Part shown: in pieces, positions 11,746 to 23,098 of the stretch
Layout: each line of letters starts with the position of its first letter
How positions within the stretch are numbered: the first letter of the stretch is position 1
Assembly: GCA_033398695.1 (NCBI GenBank)
Contig: CM065802.1
Location: 138,184,096-138,248,095, forward strand
Reading direction: 5' to 3'
Origin: Orobanche coerulescens
Lineage: Eukaryota > Streptophyta > Magnoliopsida > Lamiales > Orobanchaceae
Length of the DNA stretch: 64,000 nt
Made by a program: the position numbers and the translations under genes
Notes under the pieces: generated by a model
The model's database searches: none
What the model was told of the DNA's origin: nothing
Seen by the model: the letters and a program-made list of their open reading frames with translations, nothing else

Positions 11746-12294
11746 TTGTGTTTGTGGAGTGGACATTTTCATGAGTGAGATCATAGGAAAATTGAGGGTT
11801 CCAACCAAATCCGAAATCTCCGATCTGAATGTTTTCAAGATTAAGATAATATTCTTGGGAGTTCGAGAAATTGAGAATTTAAAAAATTCGGAATCCATTT
11901 TTTTTTTTTGGTGGGATAAAAAATTCGGAATCCATTACAAAATGTAGAAAGATGAAATTTCAGTGACAAAAATGGATGAAATATGTAAAGAATATAGAAG
12001 TCTAGTGAACGTAGAAATATAATAAAGGAGGTCTATTTATAGATAATTTTTTTATAAAATTTTAATTATTTTTTAATAAAATATATAAAAATATTAATAT
12101 TTAATTGAGTGACCACATGATCAGCTTGGAGCTCCGTGAGACTTAGATCGGTCATGGAACAACAATCTCTTTTTCTTTTTGTTTTTTATTATATAATAAG
12201 GTCGACCCCCACCGTTATTTGTAGTTGAAGGCTTTCTTTTGCATTGAATGAATCAATCGAATCGAATTGGCCAAGCGAATCGAATGGATACGAA
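11746..12294. other. AT-rich spacer with a T-rich micro-insertion
   Basis: No coding signal beyond the start of the preceding pseudogene. It contains the micro-insertion at 11880-11936 (listed separately). From about 12240 it holds CGAATCGAATTGG-type repeats that reappear right of the Mutator-like element at about 13988, so the element and its AT-rich neighbour interrupt that sequence. Confidence 0.5.
11880..11936 (-). repeat. Micro-insertion flanked by 20-bp direct repeats
   Basis: TAAAAAATTCGGAATCCATT is at 11880-11899 and again, perfectly, at 11917-11936. The 17 bp between read TTTTTTTTTTGGTGGGA, which is TCCCACC followed by A10 on the minus strand. It has the same plan as the 8265-8313 feature. 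Confidence 0.6.
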
Positions 12295-12303
12295 TATATA
12301 TTA

Positions 12304-13541
12304 GAGAAATTTTTTCTTTACACTAATAACTTTTGGCTGTTTTTGAAGTTACACTAATAACTTTTTTTTTCACACTCGACACTCAAACCTTTGTTAACTT
12401 TTCGACGTTACACCAAATTATGGACGGCGTCAATTTGTCCGTTAGTTCTATTAATAAGGATAAAATTAGGGTTAAAGACACAGATAAACCTTTTGCAGGT
12501 GTTTCAAATTACACCCAAAAAAATTTTAATTTAACTTTATTATTGTATTTAAATAATTAATAAAAATAAAAAAAGTAAAATAAAAGTAAAAAAAACCTTG
12601 TTCCATGGAAGGAGCTCTAATTCATTCCCGTTGTATTTATATTTCTTTTTCTAAAATTAATGTGAAAAATTATAATAAATTCAAAATAATTATGTAAATT
12701 TAACTTTCAATGTTATTGTATTTAAATAATTAATAAAAAATAAAAAGTAAAATAAAAATAAAAAAGCCTTCTTCCATGAAAGGAGCTTCCATGGCAGGAA
12801 GCTCTAATTTGGAGCGTCCTACCATGAAAGCTTTTAATGTGAACAAAAAATTAAAAAACTATTTTAATTTATTTATTTATTATTTATAAAATTAATTATA
12901 ATGTTCTAATTTTATTTATAAAATTTACTTTTTATAAAATTAAATTTTCTTATTTTTAGAATAAATATTAGAACATCAGGACATTGTAATGTCATAAAAA
13001 GTAAATTTTATAAACAAATGGAAAGTTAGAACATTATAATTAATTTTATAAATTAAAAATAATTATATTAAAACATTTTTTAAATTTATGTTTTAAATTA
13101 AAAGCTTCCAAGGCAGGACGCTCCAAATCAGAGCTTGGTGCCATGGAAGCGGAGCTTTGAAGAAGGCTTCTTTAATTTAATTTTACTTTTTTCTTTATTT
13201 TTTATATTTATTTAAATATAATAATATTGAAAGTTAAATTTATATTCAATATTTAACATTAATTTTAGAAAAAGATTTATTAATTATTTAAATACAATAA
13301 TATTGAAAGTTAAATTTAAATTTGTTTGGGTGTAATTTGAAACACATGCAAAAGGTTTATGTGTATCTTTAACCCTAATTTTACCCTTATTAACGGAAAC
13401 TAACAGACAAATTGATGCCGTCCATAATTTGGTAACGTCGAAAAGTTAACAAAAGTTTGAGTGTCGAGTGTGAAATTTTTTTTTTTATTAGTGTACCTTC
13501 AAAAACAGCCAAAAGTTATTGGTGTAAAGAAAAATTTACTC
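12304..13541. mobile_element. Non-autonomous Mutator-like element, near-complete hairpin
   Basis: Flanked by a perfect 9-bp target duplication TATATATTA (12295-12303 and 13542-13550), the size made by Mutator-like transposases. The outer ends are GAGAAATTTTTTCTTTACAC on the left and, reversed, GAGTAAATTTTTCTTTACAC on the right. Inverted similarity runs through the whole element: both arms contain the AAAAGTTAACAAAGGTTTGAG-type segment, the ATTATGGACGGC/GCCGTCCATAAT segment, CCATGGAAG/GGAGCT motifs and an ATAAAATTTACTTTTTAT segment next to the centre. Only about 58 bp (12936-12993) are left as a loop; arm lengths are about 632 and 548 bp. No transposase is encoded. Confidence 0.85.
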
Positions 13542-13550
13542 TATATATTA

Positions 13551-13990
13551 AGGGTAAATAATAATAATTATAATAATAATAATAAATATAAAAAAATAAT
13601 AATAAAAGTAATAATATAAAATGATAAGTTGAGATCTGTTTGATAAAGGTAAATTATAATAATAATAACAATGATATTAATAACAATAATGATAATAACT
13701 ATAATAATAATAATAACAACACTGATAATAACGGTAAATAATAATAATAGTAATCAACAACAACGATAATAATAAATATTATTAATAATTATACTAAATA
13801 TTATTAGTAATAATAACAATAATAATAACTAAGATTAATAATAATAATAATAATAACAACACTGATAAATAATAATTGTAAATAATAATAGTAACCAATA
13901 ACAACAACAATAATAGTAAATATTATTAGTAATAATAATAATAATTAATATTAATAATAATAATAATAATAAGAAGAAGAAGAAGAAGAA
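13551..13990. repeat. Imperfect (AAT)n/(AAC)n microsatellite tract
   Basis: About 440 bp made almost only of AAT, AAC and GAT triplets, ending in a short AAGAAG run. A segment containing AACAACACTGATAA and AGTAA(T/C)CAACAACAAC appears twice, near 13713 and 13855, so an internal duplication of about 142 bp enlarged it. Confidence 0.85.
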
Positions 13991-14455
13991 TCGAATCGAA
14001 TTGAATAGGCCAGAATGGACTTTGAATCAATCGAAGTGACCAGGCCCAATCGAAGGCCCAGGCCAGACGGGCGAATGACCGGCCGAAAATCGAAAAATAA
14101 GTCCAAAAAAACAGGACGTAAGAGAATAAAGAAGGGAAGCTCTTGTCTTCATTTTTATCGATATTCAATTGGGCTTGAATCGTTGGGCCTTTAAACAAAA
14201 CTTATCCCAACTAATTTTATTGGTGCTTCACAATTTCACATTCAAATTGTTCTATCCTTTTATTTATATTGATTTCAAAACTCTATATTAATATAAATAT
14301 TTATTTTATTATGTAGATAACAACAAGCATTTTCGAGCATAGGGTTTGTTGAGTCGAGCATCTACATTACTTTCAAGTCAAGTTCTGCATTTATCAAGGT
14401 ATGGGATTTACTACTCTTTTGTTTATCTTTATTGCTTTATATATTATCTTGTATG
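13991..14455. other. Spacer left of the solo LTR, no gene
   Basis: GGCCCAATCGAAGGCCCAGG-type sequence followed by AT-rich DNA. With 26302-26790 on the far side of the solo LTR it was once continuous. A tRNA-primer-like TGGTATCAGGGT at 26778 hints that this interrupted unit may be an older LTR, but its start cannot be fixed. Confidence 0.35.
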
Positions 14456-15658
14456 TGTAACACCCCAAACTAGGCGGATATTACAGTGTCGTGGACCCCC
14501 GACTGGGACCCACCAGGCGAATGAAAACAAATGAATTAAATAATATAATTGTAGTACCGAACCACATTATATCATCAATTACTCCGACGAGGAGTTTCAT
14601 TACAACACACCCAAGATAAATACCGAATACATGTATATTTTATATGAAGATAAAATACACAACACTGAATGAAACGGAGTATCCAAATGGAAATCTGCAG
14701 CGGAAAATAAATGACGACAACATGAATTACTGAAAGGATTGGGGCCCCCTACTAGTATCACTGGGACTCCTCGCCGTCAACGTTCTATTCCCGTGCTTTT
14801 GCCTTGCCATGATCTGAAAACAATATCCCCTAACGGGGTCAGTTATACAGAACAACAATCCTCAAGGGTTGAATATACACAATCATGATATATCTCAATT
14901 ATGAAATATCCTTAGTTATAAATTTAAGCTGAAGAGGAGCATCATAGTACGCCCGTAATGTTCTGTGCAAGTGTACAAGACGAGTGCCCGGACACACCAG
15001 TCTTTGTACCTAATTAGTCTCACGGAGCTAAACATTACCGTGTGCACAGTCCAATGTATCGGTGAATCCAATACATGACTATCGTGTGCTAGACTAAAAA
15101 TTCCACATATCTGCACCTGGCCACGCAATATGAACCTAGAAGGTCACACGATCAAAAGTAACCATAGTGAATATCAATGAATAATAATCCGACAAAGTTA
15201 AGAATGACTCACCGAGATGAAAATAATAGTGAAGTGAATGATAGCTCAATGAAATGATTGGAACCGTCGTTCCTCGTGAATGAAGTGATTATTCGACAAT
15301 TACAAGTCTCAATAAGGTTAATACATTATGAATGAGTTATGATTATGAATGAACAACAACAAAAGGAATGAATATCCTTTTAACTGAGTAAGAATTAACT
15401 TACTCAACACCGGTGACAAATGTCCTTCCACGAACAAACGTCCTAAATTAGATGTCGGTCGCTCAAACAACCTTGAATAACACAATTACCAACAATCCGA
15501 TCAACATACGAATCAAACACGATTATAACTAACTCAAAACGTCGATACGACTAAACCAAACTCATTGGGGCATTATATCAAACACGTTGTGGCCAATCTT
15601 CGATTGTTTACAACCAAACCTTAACTATACCAATATCAAATCCCCAAGAAGTATTCCA
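14456..15658 (-). repeat. 3' portion of the solo LTR
   Basis: The downstream part of the interrupted gypsy LTR on the minus strand, ending in GGGGTGTTACA at 14456. Frames here are short and not coding. Its right edge carries the copy TTCCA (15654-15658) of the copia target duplication. Confidence 0.75.
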
Positions 15659-17529
15659 TGTTGGGATTTCGAAAGTAAAACGAAATACGCAGCGGAAAAT
15701 AAAAACGAATCCCAAACAGGATCGATCAAGTAACGTATATACGAAAAATAAATACGAAGATAAAAATCATACCCTTGAAGCCTTTGAAATAAATCTTCGT
15801 AAAATTGGATGACGATCACGAAACCCGTCCCGAACACGAAATCCCTTCGTTCCAAGCACCGAAACTTCGAAGCCTCTACTTCACACGCGTCGGAAGTTGC
15901 CCGAAAAATTCAACGTAACTCCGTTCTCCAAGAACACGGCTAGGAAGTTACCGTAGGAATTTTCTCTCTATTTTTTTTTCTTGAATTTCTTTCACCTCTA
16001 AGATGAAAATAACTTGAAAATAAAAATTTTTCTCTCTCCCTCAAGAATTATTCACGGCTGAAGTAGCAGCAAGAAAGTATGTGTGTGTGTGTGTATAGTT
16101 GTTATCATGTGTGTTTAATATATATCTCTCAAACATATAATTAATATGTCTAATAATGAGATAAAATGTCAACACATAATAACAAAAATACAACTAACAC
16201 ATACACATGCATGGAAATGATTCCATGTGATGTGGGGAGAGGGAGGGTGGCCCATGGTGGAAGTTTCCTAGAAAACGAGCCGAGTCACTCGGCTCGTGTA
16301 CCGGACGTTCGTCAAACGACTCGTTAAATACACTCCGTTTAATCACCAATGTATTTATATTAATTAATTAATCTAATTAATTAATAATATCAAATACAAA
16401 TATATTTCTCTAAGAAATATAATTTATGAATTAAATTAATTACCGGTAACTTAATTTTAATTCATAAGACCGCTATTTTGATTTATCTAATAAATCATAA
16501 TTAGATATCCAATATCTAATATTAATAGAGAGATAATAAATTCACATTTATCCGTCAACGCTCACGATGCGCAACTCGTAGGTCCGTCTCATTAGGCATT
16601 GGGAGGAACTAATGAGTGCGGCAAAGACTTAGCCACTAGCGGCCGCATCAGAAACCCCGACCGAGAATGAATGAAGGGATCATTCCGGAACCATTATGTC
16701 GTGAATACTATATACGTATAGACCCTTCATCGATGTCGGTCAAGTCTTCGGTCACGGTAAAGTCAAACCCTCATCATTGACTAAACTCTATACATGTGTT
16801 AATGCAAATCAAGACCGACTGATTAATAGTGTATCTAATACGACTATATCAGAATGCTTTGGCCAAAGACTTATGATCTTATTTGCCATTAACCGTATAG
16901 GACATTCGCCTGCTCACTAACAGGAGATAGAATCCTTTCTTGGCGTACAGTAAAGACTGCTACCTGCCCGTATAGCCCGCACTTCGAGATCGACTCAGCA
17001 ATTAAGCAAATGAGTCTAACTACTCTAATGACAAACTAAACGTCACAGGCACATCTTCTACTGAACCCTCAAGTCAAAGGTCCACGTATACTATCACAAC
17101 CTTTCGATTCGTCATCGACTCTCCGAGAGTGAATACCGTGTGACTGAATCGAATATGAGTCGTGTTCGAGTATACTGGCCCCACCAATATACTTATAAGT
17201 ATGCTATCAAGACGTGCACACGTCCTAGCATCAGTTATACAAGTCATATTAAAACTTAATGCCCATTTTAAGTTTATTGACTTGCGAACAATTTACGTAA
17301 ATAAACTTTAAACACTTCCAGTACATTTTCTCTCATCCCATAACGAGAATGGAATGTTCGATTTATTTACATGGACTTCACTTCAATGTTTACCAAGTCA
17401 AGAATGCAATTGAAATACAATAAACAGTGAATGAATCGTATTGCCTTTTTATTAATTATTCCATAATTACAAGTACAATGCCCCTACTCTCTCATCCCCT
17501 GAGTGGCATTCGAGGGCATATTCCTAACA
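15659..17529 (-). repeat. 3' LTR of copia element B
   Basis: TG...CA termini, 1871 bp. Collinear with the 23099-24952 LTR; differences seen by eye are small indels and scattered substitutions, for example around the GAGCCGAGTCACTCGG segment near 16279 and in the GT dinucleotide run near 16080. Confidence 0.9.
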
Positions 17530-17540
17530 ATCTCCCACTT
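17530..17540 (-). other. Polypurine tract of copia element B
   Basis: AAGTGGGAGAT on the minus strand, directly before the 3' LTR start TGTTAGG. It lies four bases after the pol stop codon at 17545-17547. Confidence 0.85.
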
Positions 17541-17544
17541 GCAC

Positions 17545-20500
17545 TCAATGCCACACATCATGGTATCCAATACCCATGTTCTTCAGATGTCTTTCTAAGA
17601 TGGCCTGAGATAATGGCTTAGTCATGGTCGAGACATTGTCTTACGAGTCTACTCTTTCCAATGAAACATATCCTTTTTCCACCATCTCTCGAACGATGTG
17701 GTACTTTCTCTCTATATGCTTGGTGTTGTGGTGAGCCCTCGGCTCCTTGGCTTGGGCGACAGCTCCATCATTATCACATAATAGTGATATAGGCAACTCC
17801 GCGTTAGGCACCACTTGAAGTTCTTGTATAAACACGCATCCAAAATGCTTCTTTGCTAGCCTCCGAGGCGGCTTGATACTCTGCTTGGCGAGTGGAATCT
17901 GCAGAGCGGTTTGCTTGGAGCTTCTCCAAGATACTGCTCCTCCATTGAGAGTAAATAAATACCCGGATGTCGACTTAGAGTCGTCATTGTCTCCTTGAAA
18001 ATCGACTCGGTGAATCCAATCACCTTGATTCTCCACCACCATAAGTAAGAACTAAATCTCTAGTTCTTCTTAAGTACTTAAGAATGTTCTTTACGGCATC
18101 CAATGTTCCTTCCCGGTTTGCTTGAAATCGACTTACCATACTCACAGCGTAGGCTAAGTCTGGTCTCGTACACAACATAGCGTACATGAGGCTACCCATC
18201 GCGAGGCATAGGGTACCTTACTCATCTCTCTCTTGTCTTCCTCACTTTGAGGACACATTTTCGTGGTGAGATGAATTCCATGTCGCATGGGAAGGAACCT
18301 CTCTTAGATTTATCCATCTTGAATCTTCTCGGATTTTATCGATATAAAGGGCTTGGGAAAGTCCTATCATTCTTCGCGTCTATCTCTGTAAAGACGGATC
18401 CCTAGAATATAGGAAGCTTCTCCCAAGTCTTTCATGGAGAACGTTTTAGAAAGCCAAGCTTTCACGGTCTTTGAGCATTGCTATGTTATTTCCTATAAGT
18501 AGAATATCATCTACATATAGTACTAAGAACGCAATGTTGCTCCCATCGACCTTTTTGTAAACACACGGTTCCTCCTCATTTCGTATGAAGTCAAAGTCCT
18601 TAATCGCCCACAAATCGAAGGTTCCAACTCCGAGAAGCTTGCTTGAGACCATAAATGGCTCGTTGCGGCTTACACACTTTATGAATATTAGCTTTGGACA
18701 CAAAACCCTTAGTCGTTCCATATAGATTTCCTCCTCGAGGTATCCATTTAGAAAAGTTGCTTTTGGCGTCCATTTGCCATATTTCATAATCATAATAGGC
18801 GACAATGGCAAGCATCATGCGAATCGACTTTATCATAGCTACGGGCGAGAAGGTATCATGATAATCGATTCCTTCCCTTCGGTATAACCCTTGCCACAAG
18901 CACGGCCTTATAGGCATCAACCTTGCCATCCCCATCGCCTTTCTCTTATAGATCCATTTATTTCCAATAGTCCTCATGCCGTTGGAAGATCTACTAGAGT
19001 CTAGACTGATTGGTATGCATCGAGTCTATCTCGGCTTTCATTGCTTCTTGCCATTTATCGGAGTCTACATCCACTATCGCTTGGTCATAGGTGACAGGTC
19101 GTTTTCACTGCTATCGGGTGTGTCGTGGAGACCCGGTTCCTCGACATGTGTATAGCCATACCTCTCGTAAGTGAGATACCCTATCGACCTTGAAGTGGAG
19201 GTGTTACAATGGGTTCGGTTCTTGATCCCCGATCGATGTCTCCTTAGGACTTTCATTATGCTCTTCCAAAGAGATATTTCTACCGAGCCACCTTCTGAAT
19301 GAATTCATCCTCAAGGAAGTGCGCTTGTAATGCCACAACGACCCTATGGTCTTACGGCATGTAGAATAGATAACCCATCGAGTCCTCTGGGTATCCTATG
19401 AAACGTCCTTTTATGGACCTCGCTTCAATTTGTCCACCTTAGCCTTTTTGACATAGTGGACATCCCTGCATCCTTATGTGATTAAGGCTTGGTTTCTTAC
19501 CCTTCCACATCTCATGCGGAGTGATAGGAACATATTTGGAAGGACATCTATTTAGGATATAGGCGGTTAGTAATGCATACCCCCACGGTAAATAGGTAAA
19601 TCGGTGTAATTTAACATGGAGCGAACCATGTCCAACAAAGTCCGATTTCTCCTTTACAAACACCATTTAAGCGTGGGGTTCTGGAGGCGTGAATTGTGAA
19701 ACTATTCCATGTTCCTTAAGGAACTCATCAAACTCGAGTGCTCATATATTCGCCACCTCGGTCCGACCAAGTGCTTTGATATGACATCCAGTTTGTTTTT
19801 CAACTAGGGCCTTAAATTCTTTGAATTTAGCAAAGGCTTGATTTATGTTTCATTAAGTACACAATCCCATACCTAGTATGATCATCGTGAACGTTATGAA
19901 ATATTGATATCCATCTCGGGCTACTTCTAAAGCACCACAAACATCGGTATGCACCAATCCAAGTTTATTGGACCCTTTCAAAAGTCCCCGTGAAGGGGAA
20001 CTTAGTCATTTTGCCTCTAAGGCAAGATTCACAAGTTGGATAGGGTTCTACACCCAATGGACTTAAAAGTCCATCTTTCTCCATTTACGAACCTTGGTCC
20101 GACCAAAGATGACCAAGTCTAAGGTGCCATTTAAGAGCTTGATTAGTATCTTGCCTACCACGTTTCCTAGTTATAGTGTTCACTCTGCTTTATTTTGCAT
20201 GTTCGGATGATATAAACCATTCAACAATGTAGCTGTTCCAACCAATTTATTTCGAAAATAAATTTTACAACTGTCATTGCCAATGAAGAAACAAAATCCT
20301 TTCCGGTCCAAGACTGGAATGGATACAATGTTTTTATGCCCCTTGGGCAAAACAAGTACTTCATCTAATGTCAAAATAAAACCAGATTCTAAACCCAGAA
20401 GGATTGATCCAATATCGGTTGCCTCGACACTTTGTCCGCTTCCAACGGTGATCATTATTTCCCGACTTCAAGGTTTCTACTTCGTTCCAGATCTGATTCA

Positions 20501-20640
20501 TAGTACAAATGTGAGAAGTGGCACTGAATCCGTAATCCATGAAGGTAATATACAAGAGCGGAACAATTAGTTTCAAAAACAAAAGTTCCGCACTGATGCG
20601 CCATTAATCTTGGGACAAGTCCTTCGCCAAAGGGCCCACT
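17545..20640 (-). pseudogene. copia pol: protease, integrase, RT, RNase H (broken)
   Basis: Read right to left. The protease region near 20580-20200 shows CSALVYYLHGLRIQCHFSH (a shifted wILDSGcsSH site), followed by LDEVLVLPKGHKNIVSIPVL and NKLVGTATLLNGLY. The integrase pre-core is ALKWHLRLGHL ... CESCLRGKMTKFPF, then core and tail pieces including WGYALLTAYILNRCPSKYVP. RT lies at 18977-18446 with REGIDYHDTFSPVAMIKSIR, AIYGLKQASRSWN and LVLYVDDILLIGN (YVDD intact). RNase H and tail lie at 18042-17547 with STSGYLFTLNGGAVSW, LLCDNDGAVAQAKEPRAHHNTKHIERKYH and MTKPLSQ...HLKNMGIGYHDVWH. The protease-integrase-RT order defines Ty1/copia. Numerous stops and frameshifts interrupt it. Confidence 0.85.
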
Positions 20641-21400
20641 CACCGCATTCAAGGCATTTGTCCGTAGGTTTTGGACCGCCTACCTTTTGAACCTTTCGGG
20701 CCTTGCCCTTTCCTTTTGCACCCCTTTCTTGGGTTTGTCCGCTCGTAGGTCTTTTTCTTCTTGTTCTTGGACCTCTTAGGCCCGAAGAAATCACAAGAGC
20801 AAATTTCTCTCGGTTTAGTCTTCATGTTAGATCGTGCCGTCACGCTTATTCATTAGCCCACTAATGTGCATGTAATTTCATTATAGTTGAAATTCATTAC
20901 AAATGCGTGAAAGAGTCAGTAGAGATTGAAGGATGAGATCAATTTGAAGGGATAAATCCATATTAAAGTTGAGCACCTCGAGCCTCTCAATCATAGAGAT
21001 CATCTTGAGGACGTGGTCTCCCACTTTCTCCCCTTCTTTCATCCTAGCACGAACAACCGCTTTGATATCTCATATCTAGCGGTCCCACCGTGCTCTCCAT
21101 AAAGTTCGGTCAAGTGTGCGAGAATCGCCAGCGAAGTCATTTTCTCGTGCGCTCTCTGCAGACTCATTAGTCATTGAGCCCATCATAAAACCACGGACTA
21201 GCACATCATCCTTGACCCATTTTTCATGGACGTCAATGTCTTCTGATTACCCCTAGTCCGGATTGGAGTCGATGGAATGTCCGCCTCCAAGACGTATCCC
21301 AGACTCCATACGAGTACAATCATCGATTCCGCAACCACCAACAAAGTTAGGATCACCGGAGATTCTTTTCAAGTAGTATTGCAAGTGGGTTTTTAGCCAT
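20590..21400 (-). pseudogene. copia gag (broken)
   Basis: Structural nucleocapsid protein of element B. The start MAKNPLAILLEKN at 21400 fits copia gag N-termini, followed in shifted frames by WLRN, an ESGYVLEADIPSTPIRT-like stretch, HLTELYGEH, VVRARMKEGE and a Lys/Arg-rich basic region (KRSKNKKKKTYERTNPRK near 20770). A CCHC zinc knuckle is recognisable only as CLECGEWALWRRTC, with its His replaced. At least four frame breaks separate these pieces. The leader between the primer site and this start (21401-23085) has no convincing gene. Confidence 0.7.
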
Positions 21401-23085
21401 TTTAGAGAGATTCAATTTCGTTTTCGCAAAGATTTAGACAAGATTAAATTAGTGACTTGTTTAATTATGACCGAGTATAGAACTTAAGGGCTTGTATAAT
21501 TCTTGTCTCGGCTCCCACTAATTTTATCGGAATTATACACTCCCATGTTATAATCCGAAATCATGGTTAGATCGACTTCATAGTGGTGATCAAGTTCTTT
21601 ACAAATTTTAACGACGCAACCTATCGGGTTTCTTGCCAATTAATTTCGTAAAGTGGTGTCTAACACCAACCCGTCTAACGGATGATTTGATCTTCTTTTA
21701 CCCCTAGTCTTCATGCCCTCAACCTATCGGGTTTCTTGGCAATCCAGACTATCTAAGTTGTTGACCATCAACGTCTATCGGTTTGACTATTGAATCTCAC
21801 CCAAGAACCTATCGTTTCTAGGGGCGAAATTTATCACCAACCGAAGGCATCTAATGCACTCAAGAATTTTTCAACCTCTACCAAATGTACTACCCCGATA
21901 ACTCGGAAGCATAGCACACCAGCTCGGGTATCAATTTTCTACGAGTTTGATGGAGGGTAGGAAACCTCGTAACATTTTTCAAACTTAGTCTGTTTGTAGT
22001 CGGGAGAATTTCGCGATTAATGTTACACTTTGCACATTAATTCAATTATACGCGCGTTTGTTGGTTTGTCAATCATTCAAAATGAAAAACAGAAAACGGT
22101 AACCTAGTTACTACCAACATATAGCTCATGGACCTAATTCCTAAGTACTGGGCCAAGCGAATGACCCAATAAAAAAAAACTTCGATTCTTCGTCTTCTCG
22201 GTCGGTTGTCTTCGGTCTTCTTCATACCCAAAATAATAATTACATCATTAAAAAATTGCATCCTATACAAGTTTTTCTAGTAAATATAAATAGGCTCAAA
22301 ACGGCCTTTACAACCCAATCGAATCGAACAAATCAAAAAACTAAGTCCACGAGCTATATCACCATCACATAAGGATTCCATACAACATGTAATGGCAACG
22401 AAATTAAACAACTAATCTTTAATATAAATTAATCTAATTAATCTATAAATTAATCTATTCAATTTCTACTATATTAATCAAATTAATATAAAGCGGCATT
22501 AAAATTAAATAATCAATTAATATATTAATCCAATCAATATAAAATCAATCTATTCAATTTTAATGGTATTAATCCAATTAATACTAATAATTGTCATTTT
22601 AATTCGTTCGAAGTAATCCAGCCAAAATAATATTCTCGTTTAATTTATTTCCCTTAACACAAAAAATATTCCAAATATTAATTTAGTCAAATTAAAATCC
22701 AATTTAAATTTTGGGAAATAATTAAAACGAAATATAAACTTAAAACGGAATCCCGGACAATCCGATTTTAGGCCCCATGCCCGATTCAAAATCGGGCCAA
22801 AACCCGAGGGTCAGTCGCCGAGCCATCGCTCGGCAGTCGGGCCGATCATTATCGGCCGTGGCGAGACATGGCCGATCATGACCGATCATGCTCGGATGCA
22901 GGCAGCAAAGGCCGCCAAAGATCTTGCCGACACCGCTTCTTCGCTTTTTCGCCCGTTTCAAAAACGTGATGCTACAACGAACAATTTAAAATCTACGATT
23001 ATTCCAAACATGATTCTAAATCATAATCATCATCCAAAAGCATTCAAAATGCACAAATAATCGTATATACGGTATCATTGACCTC

Positions 23086-23097
23086 GCTCTGATACCA
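23086..23097 (-). other. Primer binding site of copia element B (initiator Met tRNA)
   Basis: TGGTATCAGAGC on the minus strand, two bases from the 5' LTR end. It matches the 3' end of plant initiator methionine tRNA, the usual primer. Confidence 0.9.
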
Positions 23098-23098
23098 C

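Noticed and set aside
15625..15855. Copia LTR frames (15625-15855 and 23044-23277, minus)
   Set aside because: Same sequence in both LTRs, spanning the LTR edge. It is a by-product of the LTR sequence.
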